This document shows positions 20,610 through 29,750 of a stretch of 64,000 bases of DNA, piece after piece. This DNA comes from Ephydatia muelleri (Eukaryota > Porifera > Demospongiae > Spongillida > Spongillidae): assembly GCA_013339895.1 (NCBI GenBank), contig JABACO010000008.1, positions 6,216,354 to 6,280,353 on the forward strand. Direction: 5' to 3'. The notes under the pieces were generated by a model, which saw only the letters and a program-made list of their open reading frames with translations, did not search any database and had not been told where the DNA came from. Positions within the stretch are counted from its first letter, which is position 1. Each line of letters starts with the position of its first letter. The position numbers and the translations under genes are program-made.

Positions 20610-22276
20610 TTCTACGATGGCCATCTTAATGGCACCAAGTTCCAAGGCTGCTGTTGATAACTGCATGATGTAAAGCAAGTCTGAAAGTCATTTGATATCA
20701 CACAGTACAGTCGCATACACACCTTGCGCAGGGTTCCCTGTTGGAAAATACACTTCTCTGATTCCACATGTTTTCCCAGATATTCCGACACAACATCAGA
20801 TTTATACAGTTCCACCAAACCTTGTTTACAGAGTAACATGAAATACATTTTGTACACTGTATGTGTATTTAATACGTACTTGTCTGAAATGCCCGAACAG
20901 ATGTTCCGTATACTCCCTTCAAAACCAAAGTTTGTGACGATGTCTTTGCTGGGAGAATGTTTGTTGGAAAAGATGTTCTTTGCACGAAAAATTGAATTGA
21001 AGCTTTCACACCTTTGTTTGAATAGAATAATTATAATGCATGTCTAAAATTAGTGCTTACCGTTCAGTAGGTGGTCCAAATTGAAGCATACTCTCACAAA
21101 GGTGCAAAAGTGGTGGACTTTCAACTTTCTTTTCAGGTTAGGAAAGTGAGCTAGAATAGCAGTAACACAGGAGCTACAATCTGACTCATACGAACCAACC
21201 ATCTCTGGGTCAAAAGGCTGACAAATGCAATTCTAATCACCTGTTGATACATGTAGTGCATGAACATGTAGCTATTACAATTGTTACCTGTACTGACCTT
21301 TGCCACACTTCTTTTTCACCATCATCCATATACGGGGATAATAAATGAACTGCAAGTAGAGCAAGTAGCTTAAAGTCTCGCCCAACAAAAGACTTGTAGT
21401 ATCTCGTCATGTCCCTTGAAAAGTGTGCATCACAACCAGAAAAGGAAAAGGCAGATATGCGTGCTCGCAATTCTTCCTTTTCATTAGTTGAAAGCTTCTT
21501 CATTTTAAGCCTGAACAGGTACTTATACAGTCCCAGTAGAAAAATATGCAAAGCCTCAAATGGTGTACTATATAGGTTAGAGAGAGGGCAAAGTTATATT
21601 ACCTATACCTGCATATATGTAAGCTTACTGGTTTGCTTCTACGCAGAGATCAAAAATGGGATTTGTAGCATCACTGGCACCAAAACGTTACTTCAGTTCA
21701 TTTTTTTGCCCTTTGGTTCTGGCAGCCATGATTGCTGATCTCTGCTGCACTGTTTCAGTCTTTGTACGTTTTTCATGTACATGGAGTCCAACAGTTACAT
21801 CAACTTTTAATAAAAATGAAATAAATATATTATGAAGTGAAAAAGTATATACTTACATTACAAATTCGGCAGAATTTCCGCGTACTTGAGCCAAGATGAC
21901 TGCATATTTGTGCAGCTCTGGGATTGTCGCACAGGAAACATAGAACAGGGCTTACAATTAGCGGAACATCACACTGCATTGCAGCATCATAGGCAACTAT
22001 TCCATCTTCCAGTAGTTTAAGTTCTTGCACAGGCGCAACTGCTAACTCCAGTACAGATACTTTATTTGAAGTACAGATGAAATGGATGTTCTCAAGCTTG
22101 GCATTTTCCTTTTTTAGAAGTCCAGCTAGTAGAAAGCACCACGAATCAAACTTGTTCCACACCTTTGATTTGTTGCCACTTGTATCATCAGAATATATCA
22201 TCAACGGAACCATCACTACAGGCACATGGATCGCTTCTTCAAAGGATGAGGTGTTGTAAAGGCCATATATTCCTGT
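20610..22276 (-). pseudogene. KDZ (Plavaka-like) transposase relic with introns
   Basis: Exon-like pieces in order on the minus strand. About 21862-22276 contains PLMIYSDDTSGNKSKVWNKF, a downstream ENIHFICTSNK, and LCDNPRAAQICSHLG...FCRIC, the Plavaka/KDZ core with the DD motif and a cysteine pair; it ends in a consensus donor. About 21300-21490 contains YYKSFVGRDFKLLALLAVHL and MDDGEKEVWQ. About 21060-21190 encodes LLHL-to-FGPPTER with one frame change. About 20880-21040 encodes FESFNSIFRAKNIFSNKHSP, the E-FN catalytic region and the SPSKDI block. About 20730-20840 encodes VELYKSDVVSEYLG. KDZ enzymes are DDE-type DNA transposases best known from basidiomycete fungi but present in animals. 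Frame changes suggest it is inactive, although splice sites look good. Confidence 0.75.
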
Positions 22277-22434
22277 GCAATCATAACATATGCATGGTAG
22301 TCATCAGTACACATGCGCGCATATATTTTGTTTTCTTAAAATAACATGTCTAAAAACGCAAATGTATCCAAAATGAACACAACAATATACACATTTCACA
22401 CACACACAAATACATACACCATCATTGAGTTGTG

Positions 22435-22809
22435 TTAATGAAGTGGTTTCGACGATTTGATTGGGTTTATATATGTTCTCAGCCCATGTTTCTGTTCCTG
22501 CTTGTGGTAGCACACACGCAGAATGGCATTCACTGGTACACATTGCACTCCAGATATTATCCAGGACTCATATTGGTTTGGATATTGCTCAAGAGCCTCT
22601 ATATTAACAAAAACTCCCACTTTCTCTTCGAAACATATGAAGTCGTGAACACGACCTGTGACTTTCTTCTCAGTTACCATTAACTCCACAATATCTTTCA
22701 TTAACACATTGCCAACAGGTGACACACACATAGGTGCATGATATCTCTCATCATTCCTCCATCGTAATGCATGGAACACCTCCCTGATAAGATCAATCCA
22801 GTTAAGCAT
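22435..22809 (-). pseudogene. Detached C-terminal piece of a KDZ-like transposase
   Basis: A 124-codon frame ending in a stop. GRVHDFICFEEKVGVFVNIE followed by WIISGVQCVPVNAILRVCYH resembles the C-terminal beta-rich region of Plavaka-type proteins. In transcription sense it lies upstream of the core at 22276, so the order is wrong for one gene. It is either the tail of another copy or a rearranged fragment. Confidence 0.45.
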
Positions 22810-23110
22810 ATCTTTACTGCAGTGGACATACCTTATACAACCCTTGGGCTTCCTCCCTGCGTACGGGCCTGTCAGCTTGTTCTAGATGGTCATCCAGTCC
22901 TTCATTGAAACCAGACTGCTCCTCATGCGCCTTCTTCCGGAAGCGGTAGGGCTTCTTTTTCCTCTTCGCGCCCTTCTCTGCTGCCTCCTCCTGCGCTGCC
23001 CTCAACTATTCTCGTAGCTCCCGCATCTCCCGCTGGGAAGTAGCGATAGCCGCAAGAATAGTTGCGACTGGATTAACCCCCTGATCAGCCACGTTTCGTC
23101 CCACTCCCGA

Positions 23111-23299
23111 TGTAAAGAATCGGGAAAGAACTGTATTTTATTGCTCTAGGCCGCCTTGGATGCCTACTAGAATGACGCCGCTTGTGGATGACGCGAGAAC
23201 CCGGAATAATCGTGTCGAGCGCTATTACAATCAGACTCTCTATATAATCACGTGCGCATGCAATTACATAATACACAATAACGAGTTCAATTTCCAACA
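23111..23299 (-). repeat. 3' LTR of the BEL/Pao element
   Basis: 189 bp, same sequence as the 5' LTR. The adjacent internal bases 23300-23309, read on the minus strand, are the purine tract AGGGGAGGA. Confidence 0.95.
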
Positions 23300-23309
23300 T
23301 CCTCCCCTA
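23300..23309 (-). promoter_or_regulatory. Polypurine tract
   Basis: Minus-strand AGGGGAGGA abuts the 3' LTR and would prime plus-strand DNA synthesis in the retrotransposon cycle. Confidence 0.8.
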
Positions 23310-23349
23310 GTTGACCAGACATGGTCAACTGAGGGTCCAAATAGATAAG

Positions 23350-24033
23350 TTAGATCTGCTGCTCTTGAGCCCAGACCTTCAGCCTTTGATTGGCCTTCTC
23401 AGCTGCAGCACGAACTGGATATCGCTTGGGCACAGGTACATCGATGTTCTGATTCTGATCCACTCGAGTAACAGCTACGTCATGTCCAGATACATCCTTA
23501 GAGGGCACTGCTGGTGGTTCTGCCCTGTCAATCTCTAGTGGATAGAGAAGTTGTAATGGCCTCTTCAACAATGTGTGTTGTCTGTCTCGGGTGACAACCC
23601 TCACGAGGGCACTGCGAGGCAGACCATCTGGTCCAGAATGAACTTCCTGAACCTGTCCAAGTTTCCAGAAACCACGAGGAATAGATTCATCGTGGACTAT
23701 GACAATATCCCCACATGACACACTAGGATGATGAGAAGTCTTCTTAGCAGCTGAGTATTGGTGACACTCTCTAAGCTCACTCAGGTACTCTGTCCTCCAC
23801 CGCTTCCAAAAATGGTTCAGTACATTTGCAAGATGCTTCATCCTCCTCTTCAGCTGACTGGCATTTACTTCAAAGTCTTCATCATCAGGATCATACACAT
23901 ATCCTAGGTAGTCGGGTAGATTCAACAATCTTCGGCCAACAACAAGGTGAGAAGGGGTAAGTGGCTCTTCAAAATCTGCTGAAGAAACGTATGACAAAGG
24001 CCGAGAGTTGATCACTGCTTCAATCTCAACCAC
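23350..24033 (-). CDS. pol: BEL/Pao integrase C-terminal domain (DUF5641)
   Basis: 227 codons. EIEAVINSRPLSYV is the end of the core, followed by the DUF5641 chromatin/DNA-binding beta-barrel (FWKRWRTEYLSELRECHQY, GDIVIVHDESIPRGFWKLG). A disordered tail ends 50 bases before the 3' LTR. Confidence 0.9.
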   Translation of the reverse strand: MVEIEAVINSRPLSYVSSADFEEPLTPSHLVVGRRLLNLPDYLGYVYDPDDEDFEVNASQLKRRMKHLANVLNHFWKRWRTEYLSELRECHQYSAAKKTSHHPSVSCGDIVIVHDESIPRGFWKLGQVQEVHSGPDGLPRSALVRVVTRDRQHTLLKRPLQLLYPLEIDRAEPPAVPSKDVSGHDVAVTRVDQNQNIDVPVPKRYPVRAAAEKANQRLKVWAQEQQI

Positions 24034-24046
24034 AGCCGTGTGTAGT

Positions 24047-24373
24047 TCATCCTGCTCGCCCTACCATCTTGCGTAGACAGCGTTTGGTTGATCTGACCAT
24101 GCGCTCGAAAACACCACCCCACCAGGGTGCACATTCGACGTTGAAGATCCATTGTATCCCTCTTGCAGACAGGTACTCTTGAACAGTGTCATCCTTGAAG
24201 ACAACATCTAGGAACCTGGCAGCTGCCTTGAATGTCTTTCCATTATCTGACAAGAACTTGAGTGGTAGACCCCGTCTAGCTGCAAATCTCTTCAGACATC
24301 GTACAAATACGCCAGTGGATAGATCATTCACAATGTCCAAGTGAATTGCCCGAGTGACTAAGCAGGTAAACAA
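24047..24373 (-). CDS. pol: BEL/Pao integrase core
   Basis: 108 codons in the same frame as the preceding ORF, after one nonsense codon. FTCLVTRAIHLDIVNDLS and FLSDNGKTFKAAARF (second Asp of the DDE triad) lead to VECAPWWGGVFERMV, which carries the catalytic Glu. The frame shifts near 24040 into the C-terminal part. Confidence 0.92.
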   Translation of the reverse strand: MFTCLVTRAIHLDIVNDLSTGVFVRCLKRFAARRGLPLKFLSDNGKTFKAAARFLDVVFKDDTVQEYLSARGIQWIFNVECAPWWGGVFERMVRSTKRCLRKMVGRAG

Positions 24374-24379
24374 ACAGAT

Positions 24380-26494
24380 TCACACCTTACAACTACTGTC
24401 AGACGATGTACCTGTACTTCGAACAAACAGTGGACCAGCAAAATCTACACCTGTATAGGTGTAGGCTGGTTCCTCCTTTACCCTGAACTCTGGTAAAGGT
24501 GGTGGTGGTGGACCTTTGAGTGCCGCTCCTTCATACCTTCTGCAAATTGTGCATCTGAATAGTATAGCCTTTGTGAGACTTCGACCCTTAACAATCCAGT
24601 ACTTTCTTCGCACTTCAGTAAGCGTCTCTTTCACTCCATTGTGAAGAACGTGTATATGAGCTGCTCTCACTATAAGAGAACTAATTCGATGTCCTCGAGG
24701 AAGTAATATAGGGTGCTTCGTGGAAAAGGATAACTCTGCGTTTTGTAGCCTGCCACCACAACGCCAAATGCCCTTATCATCAAGGAATAGGTTCAGCTGA
24801 CTTGAAACAGTGTCGAAATCCCTCTGGAGGACCAGTTCCTTCTGTGCTTGGTAGATCCAAAGTAGCTCTGCATGTGCAATCTCATGAGGAGTCAATGTGC
24901 TTGGAAAACTCAAGGCATCCTTCCTGGCCTTGAATCGCTTCACTGCCCTCACGACATATGCTGTGACTCTGATGAGTCTCTGCCATTCACTGAATTCTTC
25001 ACAGCACATGATGTCTCCTATCGCGGGTTTTCCATCCGCAGTCAGCAAACTGTGAGAAGGCTTACAATTCAATTTTAGCTCTTGCACACACAGCTCTGGC
25101 ATCAAGCTAGACTCAATGTCGAAGTATTGGTCTACATCTGATCTAAGCCAATCTGGTCCATTGCGCCACAAGTGACTTGCAGACAACTCCATCAAAGTGA
25201 GTCCTCTTGAAGGTAGGTCAGCTGGATTAGTAACTCCTGGGCAATGATGCCAAACGTCTGGTTGCACAAGGTGTCGTATCTCGTTCACTCGATTTTGGAT
25301 GAATGATTTCCACTCCTTGTTCTTGCCACGGATCCAAAATAGTGCGACCTGGGAATCAGTGTAACACCTCACATTCAGATGTGCTATCTGATGCCCTAGA
25401 CTGTTCTGCACAGAAGCCATAAGTTTGGAGAGGAGAAAAGCAGACAACAGCTCCAACCTAGGGATTGTTTGAACTTGTAAGGGTGCTACTCTGGTCTTAG
25501 CAGCCACAAATCTGACTACACTGTGCAATTCAGTCTTCAAAAGGATGTAGATTACTGCTGCGTAGGCCCTTGTGGATGCATCACAGAATCCACACAGAGT
25601 GACAGACACCACGGTGTCTGTTAAACCACTGAAGTAGCTTCTAGGGAGAGTCAAAGTCAGAGAGACATTCAGGTCTGAGATGAGGCCTTTCCACTCCTGT
25701 ACCAGATCGGTTGGAATAATTTCATCCCAGTCATACTTGCATTGGCAAAGCTTCTGAAGGAGCACCTTGAACTTGATAATAACCGGAGACAGAAATCCAA
25801 GTGGATCGTAGAACTTGCCGATGAGGCTCACGAGATTTCTCTTTGTGGGATGGAGATCAAGTGCAAGCTGAGCGAGGTTGGCAACATCAAAGATGAGTTG
25901 ATCTGCTTCAGGATTCCATACAACTCCAAGGACCTTATGCTCTTCTCCATTTGGATCTTGGGAGACTCCAAGTGTGGCCTCTGAATACGTTGGTTCATCC
26001 ATCAGGGGCAAGCTTCCATTCCTCACATTCTCCTTGAGGTCAATCCGCTCTTGCAAACTCCTAGAGTTTGTTCTGAACTTCCTCAGATTAAACCCTCCTT
26101 CACCAAAGACCCTTTTTGACTTGGCAAAAAGGTCAAAGGCTTCATCTTCAGTGTGTCCACCTGCTATGATGTCATCAACATATGTAGAACAGAGTAGACG
26201 GCGAACAAGGTTCTCATCGGTGTCCAGATACTTTTCCAAGTGAAACCGTATGGTAGCATTTAGGAGAAAGGGACTTGCGGAAACACCAAAAACAACGCGA
26301 GTGAATCTGTATACCCTCAAGTCAGGCGAATCCTTTGAGATGTCATCCACCCAGATAAACCGCAACACATCACGATCTGCCTCTTCTACTGATACCATCA
26401 AAAATGCCTTTTCCAGGTCGGCAGTGAGGGCTACCTTGTACGACCGAAATCGCACCAACAGGTCAAAGATAAGTTGGTTAAACTTTGGACCCAC
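24380..26494 (-). CDS. pol: BEL/Pao reverse transcriptase palm, RNase H and integrase N-terminus
   Basis: 704 codons. RT palm: ADLEKAF carries the first catalytic Asp, followed by VFGVSASPFLLNAT and the YVDD box (STYVDDIIAGG). RNase H of Pao type: FCDASTRAYAAVIY, RLELLSAFLLSKL and CYTDSQVALFWIRG. The integrase zinc-binding region (HVLHNGVKETLTEVRRKYW...CTICRRYEG) and the start of the catalytic core (YTGVDFAGPLFV, first Asp) follow. A TGA at about 24377-24379 interrupts the integrase core, which continues in the same frame. Confidence 0.93.
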   Translation of the reverse strand: MGPKFNQLIFDLLVRFRSYKVALTADLEKAFLMVSVEEADRDVLRFIWVDDISKDSPDLRVYRFTRVVFGVSASPFLLNATIRFHLEKYLDTDENLVRRLLCSTYVDDIIAGGHTEDEAFDLFAKSKRVFGEGGFNLRKFRTNSRSLQERIDLKENVRNGSLPLMDEPTYSEATLGVSQDPNGEEHKVLGVVWNPEADQLIFDVANLAQLALDLHPTKRNLVSLIGKFYDPLGFLSPVIIKFKVLLQKLCQCKYDWDEIIPTDLVQEWKGLISDLNVSLTLTLPRSYFSGLTDTVVSVTLCGFCDASTRAYAAVIYILLKTELHSVVRFVAAKTRVAPLQVQTIPRLELLSAFLLSKLMASVQNSLGHQIAHLNVRCYTDSQVALFWIRGKNKEWKSFIQNRVNEIRHLVQPDVWHHCPGVTNPADLPSRGLTLMELSASHLWRNGPDWLRSDVDQYFDIESSLMPELCVQELKLNCKPSHSLLTADGKPAIGDIMCCEEFSEWQRLIRVTAYVVRAVKRFKARKDALSFPSTLTPHEIAHAELLWIYQAQKELVLQRDFDTVSSQLNLFLDDKGIWRCGGRLQNAELSFSTKHPILLPRGHRISSLIVRAAHIHVLHNGVKETLTEVRRKYWIVKGRSLTKAILFRCTICRRYEGAALKGPPPPPLPEFRVKEEPAYTYTGVDFAGPLFVRSTGTSSDSSCKV

Positions 26495-27140
26495 TCAGAA
26501 GACAGTCATTAAGAGAAGGGTTGTTTGAGCTCTTGGCGGAAGCATCATACACAATACGAACCTTTGTTGTTGATTTATCCTGACGTACAACTGCATGATG
26601 TGGCAAATAGTGAATGTTCCCTTGAGGAGACTGATCTGGTGGTGCGGCTTCTATGATCCCCTTCCTCAACTGCTCCTTAATCGTGTCATCATATTCCTTG
26701 AGAACTGCAGGATTTTGTTTTAGTCGACGGAGTAGGCCTTGAAGTCTGTTTAGACTGAGCTCATAGTTATCTGGCAACGGATCATGGAACTCCCTCCAAG
26801 GTAAAGGAACCTTGTACCTTCCATTCTCGAACTTGACAGCCTCTGTGAAAGAGTCATACAGTGTCTTCTCCTTGTCCTGGATTCCTAGGGCTTCTAACTC
26901 CCAGAATGCTCTGAGTTGATCTTCTAACGTGCAAGGCTCTGCTGAACAAGTATCGGCACGCAGGACATGAGTAACAGTCAAGTTCATTGCACAGTGTCCT
27001 GGCTCAACACAGGCCGACGGACCAGATAACACCCAGCCTAGTTTCGTGTGTATTGCAATAGGGCCATTAGCTCCCCTGCAAATGCTCCCTGTCACCAACT
27101 CCCAATAGTAGTCAGACCCAATCAACATATCTATTGGCAT
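26478..27140 (-). CDS. pol: BEL/Pao protease tail and reverse transcriptase N-terminus
   Basis: 220 codons. It starts with the protease C-terminal part (MPIDMLIGSDYYWELV) and a linker, then enters the fingers of reverse transcriptase (NIHYLPHHAVVRQDKSTTKV, RIVYDASAKSS). It ends at a frameshift around 26480-26495, in a short G run, after which the RT palm continues in the neighbouring frame. Confidence 0.88.
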   Translation of the reverse strand: MPIDMLIGSDYYWELVTGSICRGANGPIAIHTKLGWVLSGPSACVEPGHCAMNLTVTHVLRADTCSAEPCTLEDQLRAFWELEALGIQDKEKTLYDSFTEAVKFENGRYKVPLPWREFHDPLPDNYELSLNRLQGLLRRLKQNPAVLKEYDDTIKEQLRKGIIEAAPPDQSPQGNIHYLPHHAVVRQDKSTTKVRIVYDASAKSSNNPSLNDCLLSGSKV

Positions 27141-27166
27141 TCTTGAATCCGTATCATGGGCATCGG

Positions 27167-28435
27167 CTAACTCTCAACCCAAAAGATGGGGATACTGCCT
27201 GACACAGTAGAATGTCCTATCAAAGGCTCGCAAATGGTAGGCACCACATACACGGAGAGTGACATCGCAGGGTAACCTCTCAGACACAGACCAACCTTCA
27301 CGATAGGGCATACCTTCGTACTCCCTTTCCCGGATCCAAACGTGGCTATAGAAAGTGACTGCTCTCCTGTAACCTCCAGATTGAGTAGACGTTGGGCGTG
27401 TTCACTGATATAGGACTTCTGGCTGCCACCATCAAGAATCAGGCGTATTGCAAGCGAGACATGTGAGTTGCATGGTTGGTGGATCACTGCACGAGCAGTC
27501 TGAAGGAACACAAATTGTTCGCTGTGTGAACAAAGTGTGCTTGTAGGTTTGGCTGCTTGAAACAAGGGTGCCTTGGGGTTCAGTTTAGGATCGACTGAAT
27601 GCGATGAACTTGAAGGAGTAGTTGAAGCTGTGGCGGTGTCACAGATCGATGTGTGGTGTTTCCTCTTACACTTCTGGCACCGTGACAATGATTTGCATTC
27701 ACGAGAAACATGACCCCTGCGAAGACAGTTGAAACATCGACCGCTGCTCTTCAGAATTGGTTTACGATCTGCCGGCTTGGTTATGGTAGTACAACTTGAC
27801 GAAGGGTGTGACTGCTCACAGTAGCAACACTGGGGACCAGATCTCGAGTCTTGAGACCCAGACAACAAGGTAGAAGATGTAGGATGGGATTTCTCTTGGC
27901 TTCGTCGGGATAGTTGGGAATTTGCTCTCTCCCTGGCAGTCAATTCTTCTTCAAATGTAGACAGCAGTGTATCCATGTCCAGATTGGAGTCTGATACCTT
28001 CCTGCTTACAATCAGCCTCAGGTCCGGTGGCAACTTAGCCAGTATGACAGGTGAGAGAAGAGCGCCATAAGAAGCAGATTCAATCCCAAGCGACTTCAAA
28101 CTCCGAACATGAGTTTCCGTGAGGTCATAGATTCGACGTAGATCCTTGAGGTTCCGGTCTGAATTGACAGTTTCCAGGTTCATAAGAGCATCCATATGTT
28201 TGGAAATGATGACTTGCTTGTTCCCAAATCGCTTGGTAAGAATCTCTACCGCTTGCTGATAGTTGGAGGTAGAGACTGTGAGACCGGCAATAGCATCAAG
28301 AGCTGCGTGATCAAGCAAGGATCGCAGATAATTGAACTTATCTATATCTGAGATGCCAGCGTTTGAGTGGATCGTAGACTGGTAGGAGTCCCAAAAGGTT
28401 GTCCACATAACTGGATCTCCATCAAAGCGTGGCAA
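27167..28435 (-). CDS. gag-pol: BEL/Pao gag (DUF1759), zinc knuckles and aspartic protease
   Basis: 422 codons. The N-terminal 150 residues (PRFDGDPVMWTTFWDSYQST) are the DUF1759 capsid-like domain. Cysteine/histidine clusters follow at about residues 205-270, including CFNCLRRGHVSREC (a CCHC knuckle). A retropepsin-like active site (LILDGGSQKSYIS) lies at about 335, with Asp in a DGGS context rather than the commoner D(S/T)G. The frame ends at 27167 and the next domain continues in another frame from about 27140. Confidence 0.9.
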   Translation of the reverse strand: MPRFDGDPVMWTTFWDSYQSTIHSNAGISDIDKFNYLRSLLDHAALDAIAGLTVSTSNYQQAVEILTKRFGNKQVIISKHMDALMNLETVNSDRNLKDLRRIYDLTETHVRSLKSLGIESASYGALLSPVILAKLPPDLRLIVSRKVSDSNLDMDTLLSTFEEELTARERANSQLSRRSQEKSHPTSSTLLSGSQDSRSGPQCCYCEQSHPSSSCTTITKPADRKPILKSSGRCFNCLRRGHVSRECKSLSRCQKCKRKHHTSICDTATASTTPSSSSHSVDPKLNPKAPLFQAAKPTSTLCSHSEQFVFLQTARAVIHQPCNSHVSLAIRLILDGGSQKSYISEHAQRLLNLEVTGEQSLSIATFGSGKGSTKVCPIVKVGLCLRGYPAMSLSVYVVPTICEPLIGHSTVSGSIPIFWVES

Positions 28436-28514
28436 AGAGATTTTAGGTAGTCTGACCTTAGCTTCACGAGGTGTTGACGCTGTTGCTGTAGATATTTCAG
28501 TTGAGGGTTGACGG

Positions 28515-28961
28515 CTAGCAGTCGTAACAGCAGTTGAAGGGGACAGTAGGAGAGATGGTTGCGCTCGGTTGATCAGTTGAAGATTGATGCGTATCGGTCG
28601 TTACAGCAGTTGAAGACGCGGCAGAGGAGTTGGTTGCGCTTGTTTGACTGATATTGGAAGACGGTGCGTCAGGTTTCAGGACCCGCTCTATTGCGGACAA
28701 AGCGATGTGCAATAATTCCTTGAATTGGTCCGCGCTGACGATCTCTTCCTCTACGGCGTCATCTTCGGTGAGTGCGAGGATCTCTTCATCCAGTGCTGCG
28801 AGGGTCTGCAATTTGTTTTCGATACTCTGCTGTAGCTGGGCAATTCTAGCAATATCCGGGGGTTCACTCGATATCGAAGTCTGAACTTCGCCCAGGATTC
28901 GTTTGGCCGAAGCCCGATGTCCGCCACGGACCTTCTTCTTTCTTGTCAGTTCCTCCGACAT
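28515..28961 (-). CDS. gag: BEL/Pao gag N-terminal region
   Basis: 148 codons from ATG at 28961. A basic start (TRKKKVRGGHRASAKR) leads into a long amphipathic helical stretch (LQQSIENKLQTLAALDEEIL) and then a Ser/Thr-rich linker. This is the usual N-terminal part of BEL gag. The frame closes at 28515, and the rest of gag resumes in a different frame at about 28435, so gag is split by a frameshift. Confidence 0.8.
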   Translation of the reverse strand: MSEELTRKKKVRGGHRASAKRILGEVQTSISSEPPDIARIAQLQQSIENKLQTLAALDEEILALTEDDAVEEEIVSADQFKELLHIALSAIERVLKPDAPSSNISQTSATNSSAASSTAVTTDTHQSSTDQPSATISPTVPFNCCYDC

Positions 28962-29020
28962 GCTGCCAGACTTGAAATGGGCCTTAATTAGAACAATATC
29001 GGCTCTTTGCTAAATACCTT

Positions 29021-29037
29021 CCCGGCTCGAAGGACCA
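29021..29037 (-). promoter_or_regulatory. tRNA primer-binding site
   Basis: Read on the minus strand, TGGTCCTTCGAGCCGGG follows the 5' LTR with no gap. It is complementary to a tRNA 3' end (CCCGGCTCGAAGGACCA, including CCA), as needed to prime minus-strand DNA synthesis. The tRNA identity was not assigned. Confidence 0.85.
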
Positions 29038-29226
29038 TGTAAAGAATCGGGAAAGAACTGTATTTTATTGCTCTAGGCCGCCTTGGATGCCTACTAGAAT
29101 GACGCCGCTTGTGGATGACGCGAGAACCCGGAATAATCGTGTCGAGCGCTATTACAATCAGACTCTCTATATAATCACGTGCGCATGCAATTACATAATA
29201 CACAATAACGAGTTCAATTTCCAACA
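29038..29226 (-). repeat. 5' LTR of the BEL/Pao element (right end of window copy)
   Basis: 189 bp, TG...CA bounded, matching 23111-23299 throughout by eye. A TATATAA-like box (CTATATAATCACG on the plus strand at about 29168) is a possible core promoter. Only one LTR pair is present and no solo LTR was noticed elsewhere. Confidence 0.95.
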
Positions 29227-29288
29227 CCCGATGACGCAGACGATAACGACAACAACGATGCCGACGACGATCCCTCCGTAGTAGCCAT

Positions 29289-29750
29289 AAAATTTCAGGA
29301 CACAGCGTGCACATCTAGAATGCTTAGAATGACTCAACATCACACTACAATTCCTTATCAACCCCAGTCGCCACATGGTCGATCCATCCTCCCAATCACC
29401 AGTGAATGTCACATTTAGGCGGGAGCTTATTTCCTGTCTAATTCAACTGACAGGAAATATATGAGAGAAAGTGCTGAAATGCAAGAGCATCTATGAGTTT
29501 CAGCAATTGATCAGAATGTTTTGAAGTGGCACAATTTTTTTTTGTATTATTGCATTAAAACCTCTTCCAATTTCACCGTGGAATTTCCCATTTTGAACAT
29601 TTTGTGAAATAGGTGTAGGTTTTGTTCAAGGTTGGTGTCTCCATAGTTACTTTCTAATCCATATTATAAGTATATAAGTGTATTTGACAAATCTCAACAA
29701 AAAGAACATCATTGATCATCATTGATTACAGAATAAAACTTCCTTGTTTC
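29289..29750. other. AT-rich flank, no gene recognised
   Basis: Contains an open minus-strand frame to 29412 that encodes a hydrophobic run (YYGGIVVGIVVVVIVCVIG). It is ambiguous with the split exon already described, and only one of the two frames can be real. Confidence 0.3.

Larger units (their letters stand above)
23111..29226 (-). mobile_element. Complete BEL/Pao LTR retrotransposon, 6,116 bp
   Basis: Two 189-bp LTRs (23111-23299 and 29038-29226) begin TGT and end ACA on both strands and appear identical by eye. The insertion is flanked by the 5-bp direct duplication CCCGA (23106-23110 and 29227-29231). A primer-binding site abuts the 5' LTR and a purine tract abuts the 3' LTR. Internal genes run in the order gag, protease, reverse transcriptase, RNase H, integrase, C-terminal DUF5641, which is diagnostic of BEL/Pao. 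Coding frames are broken at about five places, so it is non-autonomous as read despite the young LTRs. No envelope-like frame is seen. Confidence 0.96.
22832..29288 (-). pseudogene. Coding exon split by the BEL/Pao insertion (gag-like ORF of another element?)
   Basis: The minus-strand sequence just outside the right LTR (29288-29227, starting ATGGCTACTACGGAGG) continues in frame just outside the left LTR (23105 downward). The product is a Ser/Ala-rich N-terminus, then VATILAAIATSQREMRELRE, a TAG stop at 23006-23008, and a highly charged stretch (KGAKRKKKPYRFRKKAHEEQ, then FNEGLDDHLEQADRP) to a donor-like AAG/GTATGT at 22832. The coding part is 23105-22832 plus 29288-29227 only. The basic, helical character and the KKPYRFRKK...EEQ pattern recall ORF1 proteins of tyrosine-recombinase retroelements in cnidarians and sponges, at low certainty. 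A competing frame at 29227-29412 encodes a hydrophobic stretch. The RE-stop-LR nonsense codon and the insertion both make it a pseudogene. Confidence 0.5.

Noticed and set aside
29191-29412. Membrane-helix-like frame YYGGIVVGIVVVVIVCVIG
   Set aside because: It competes with the split exon frame, which continues for much longer across the insertion site. Left as an alternative only.
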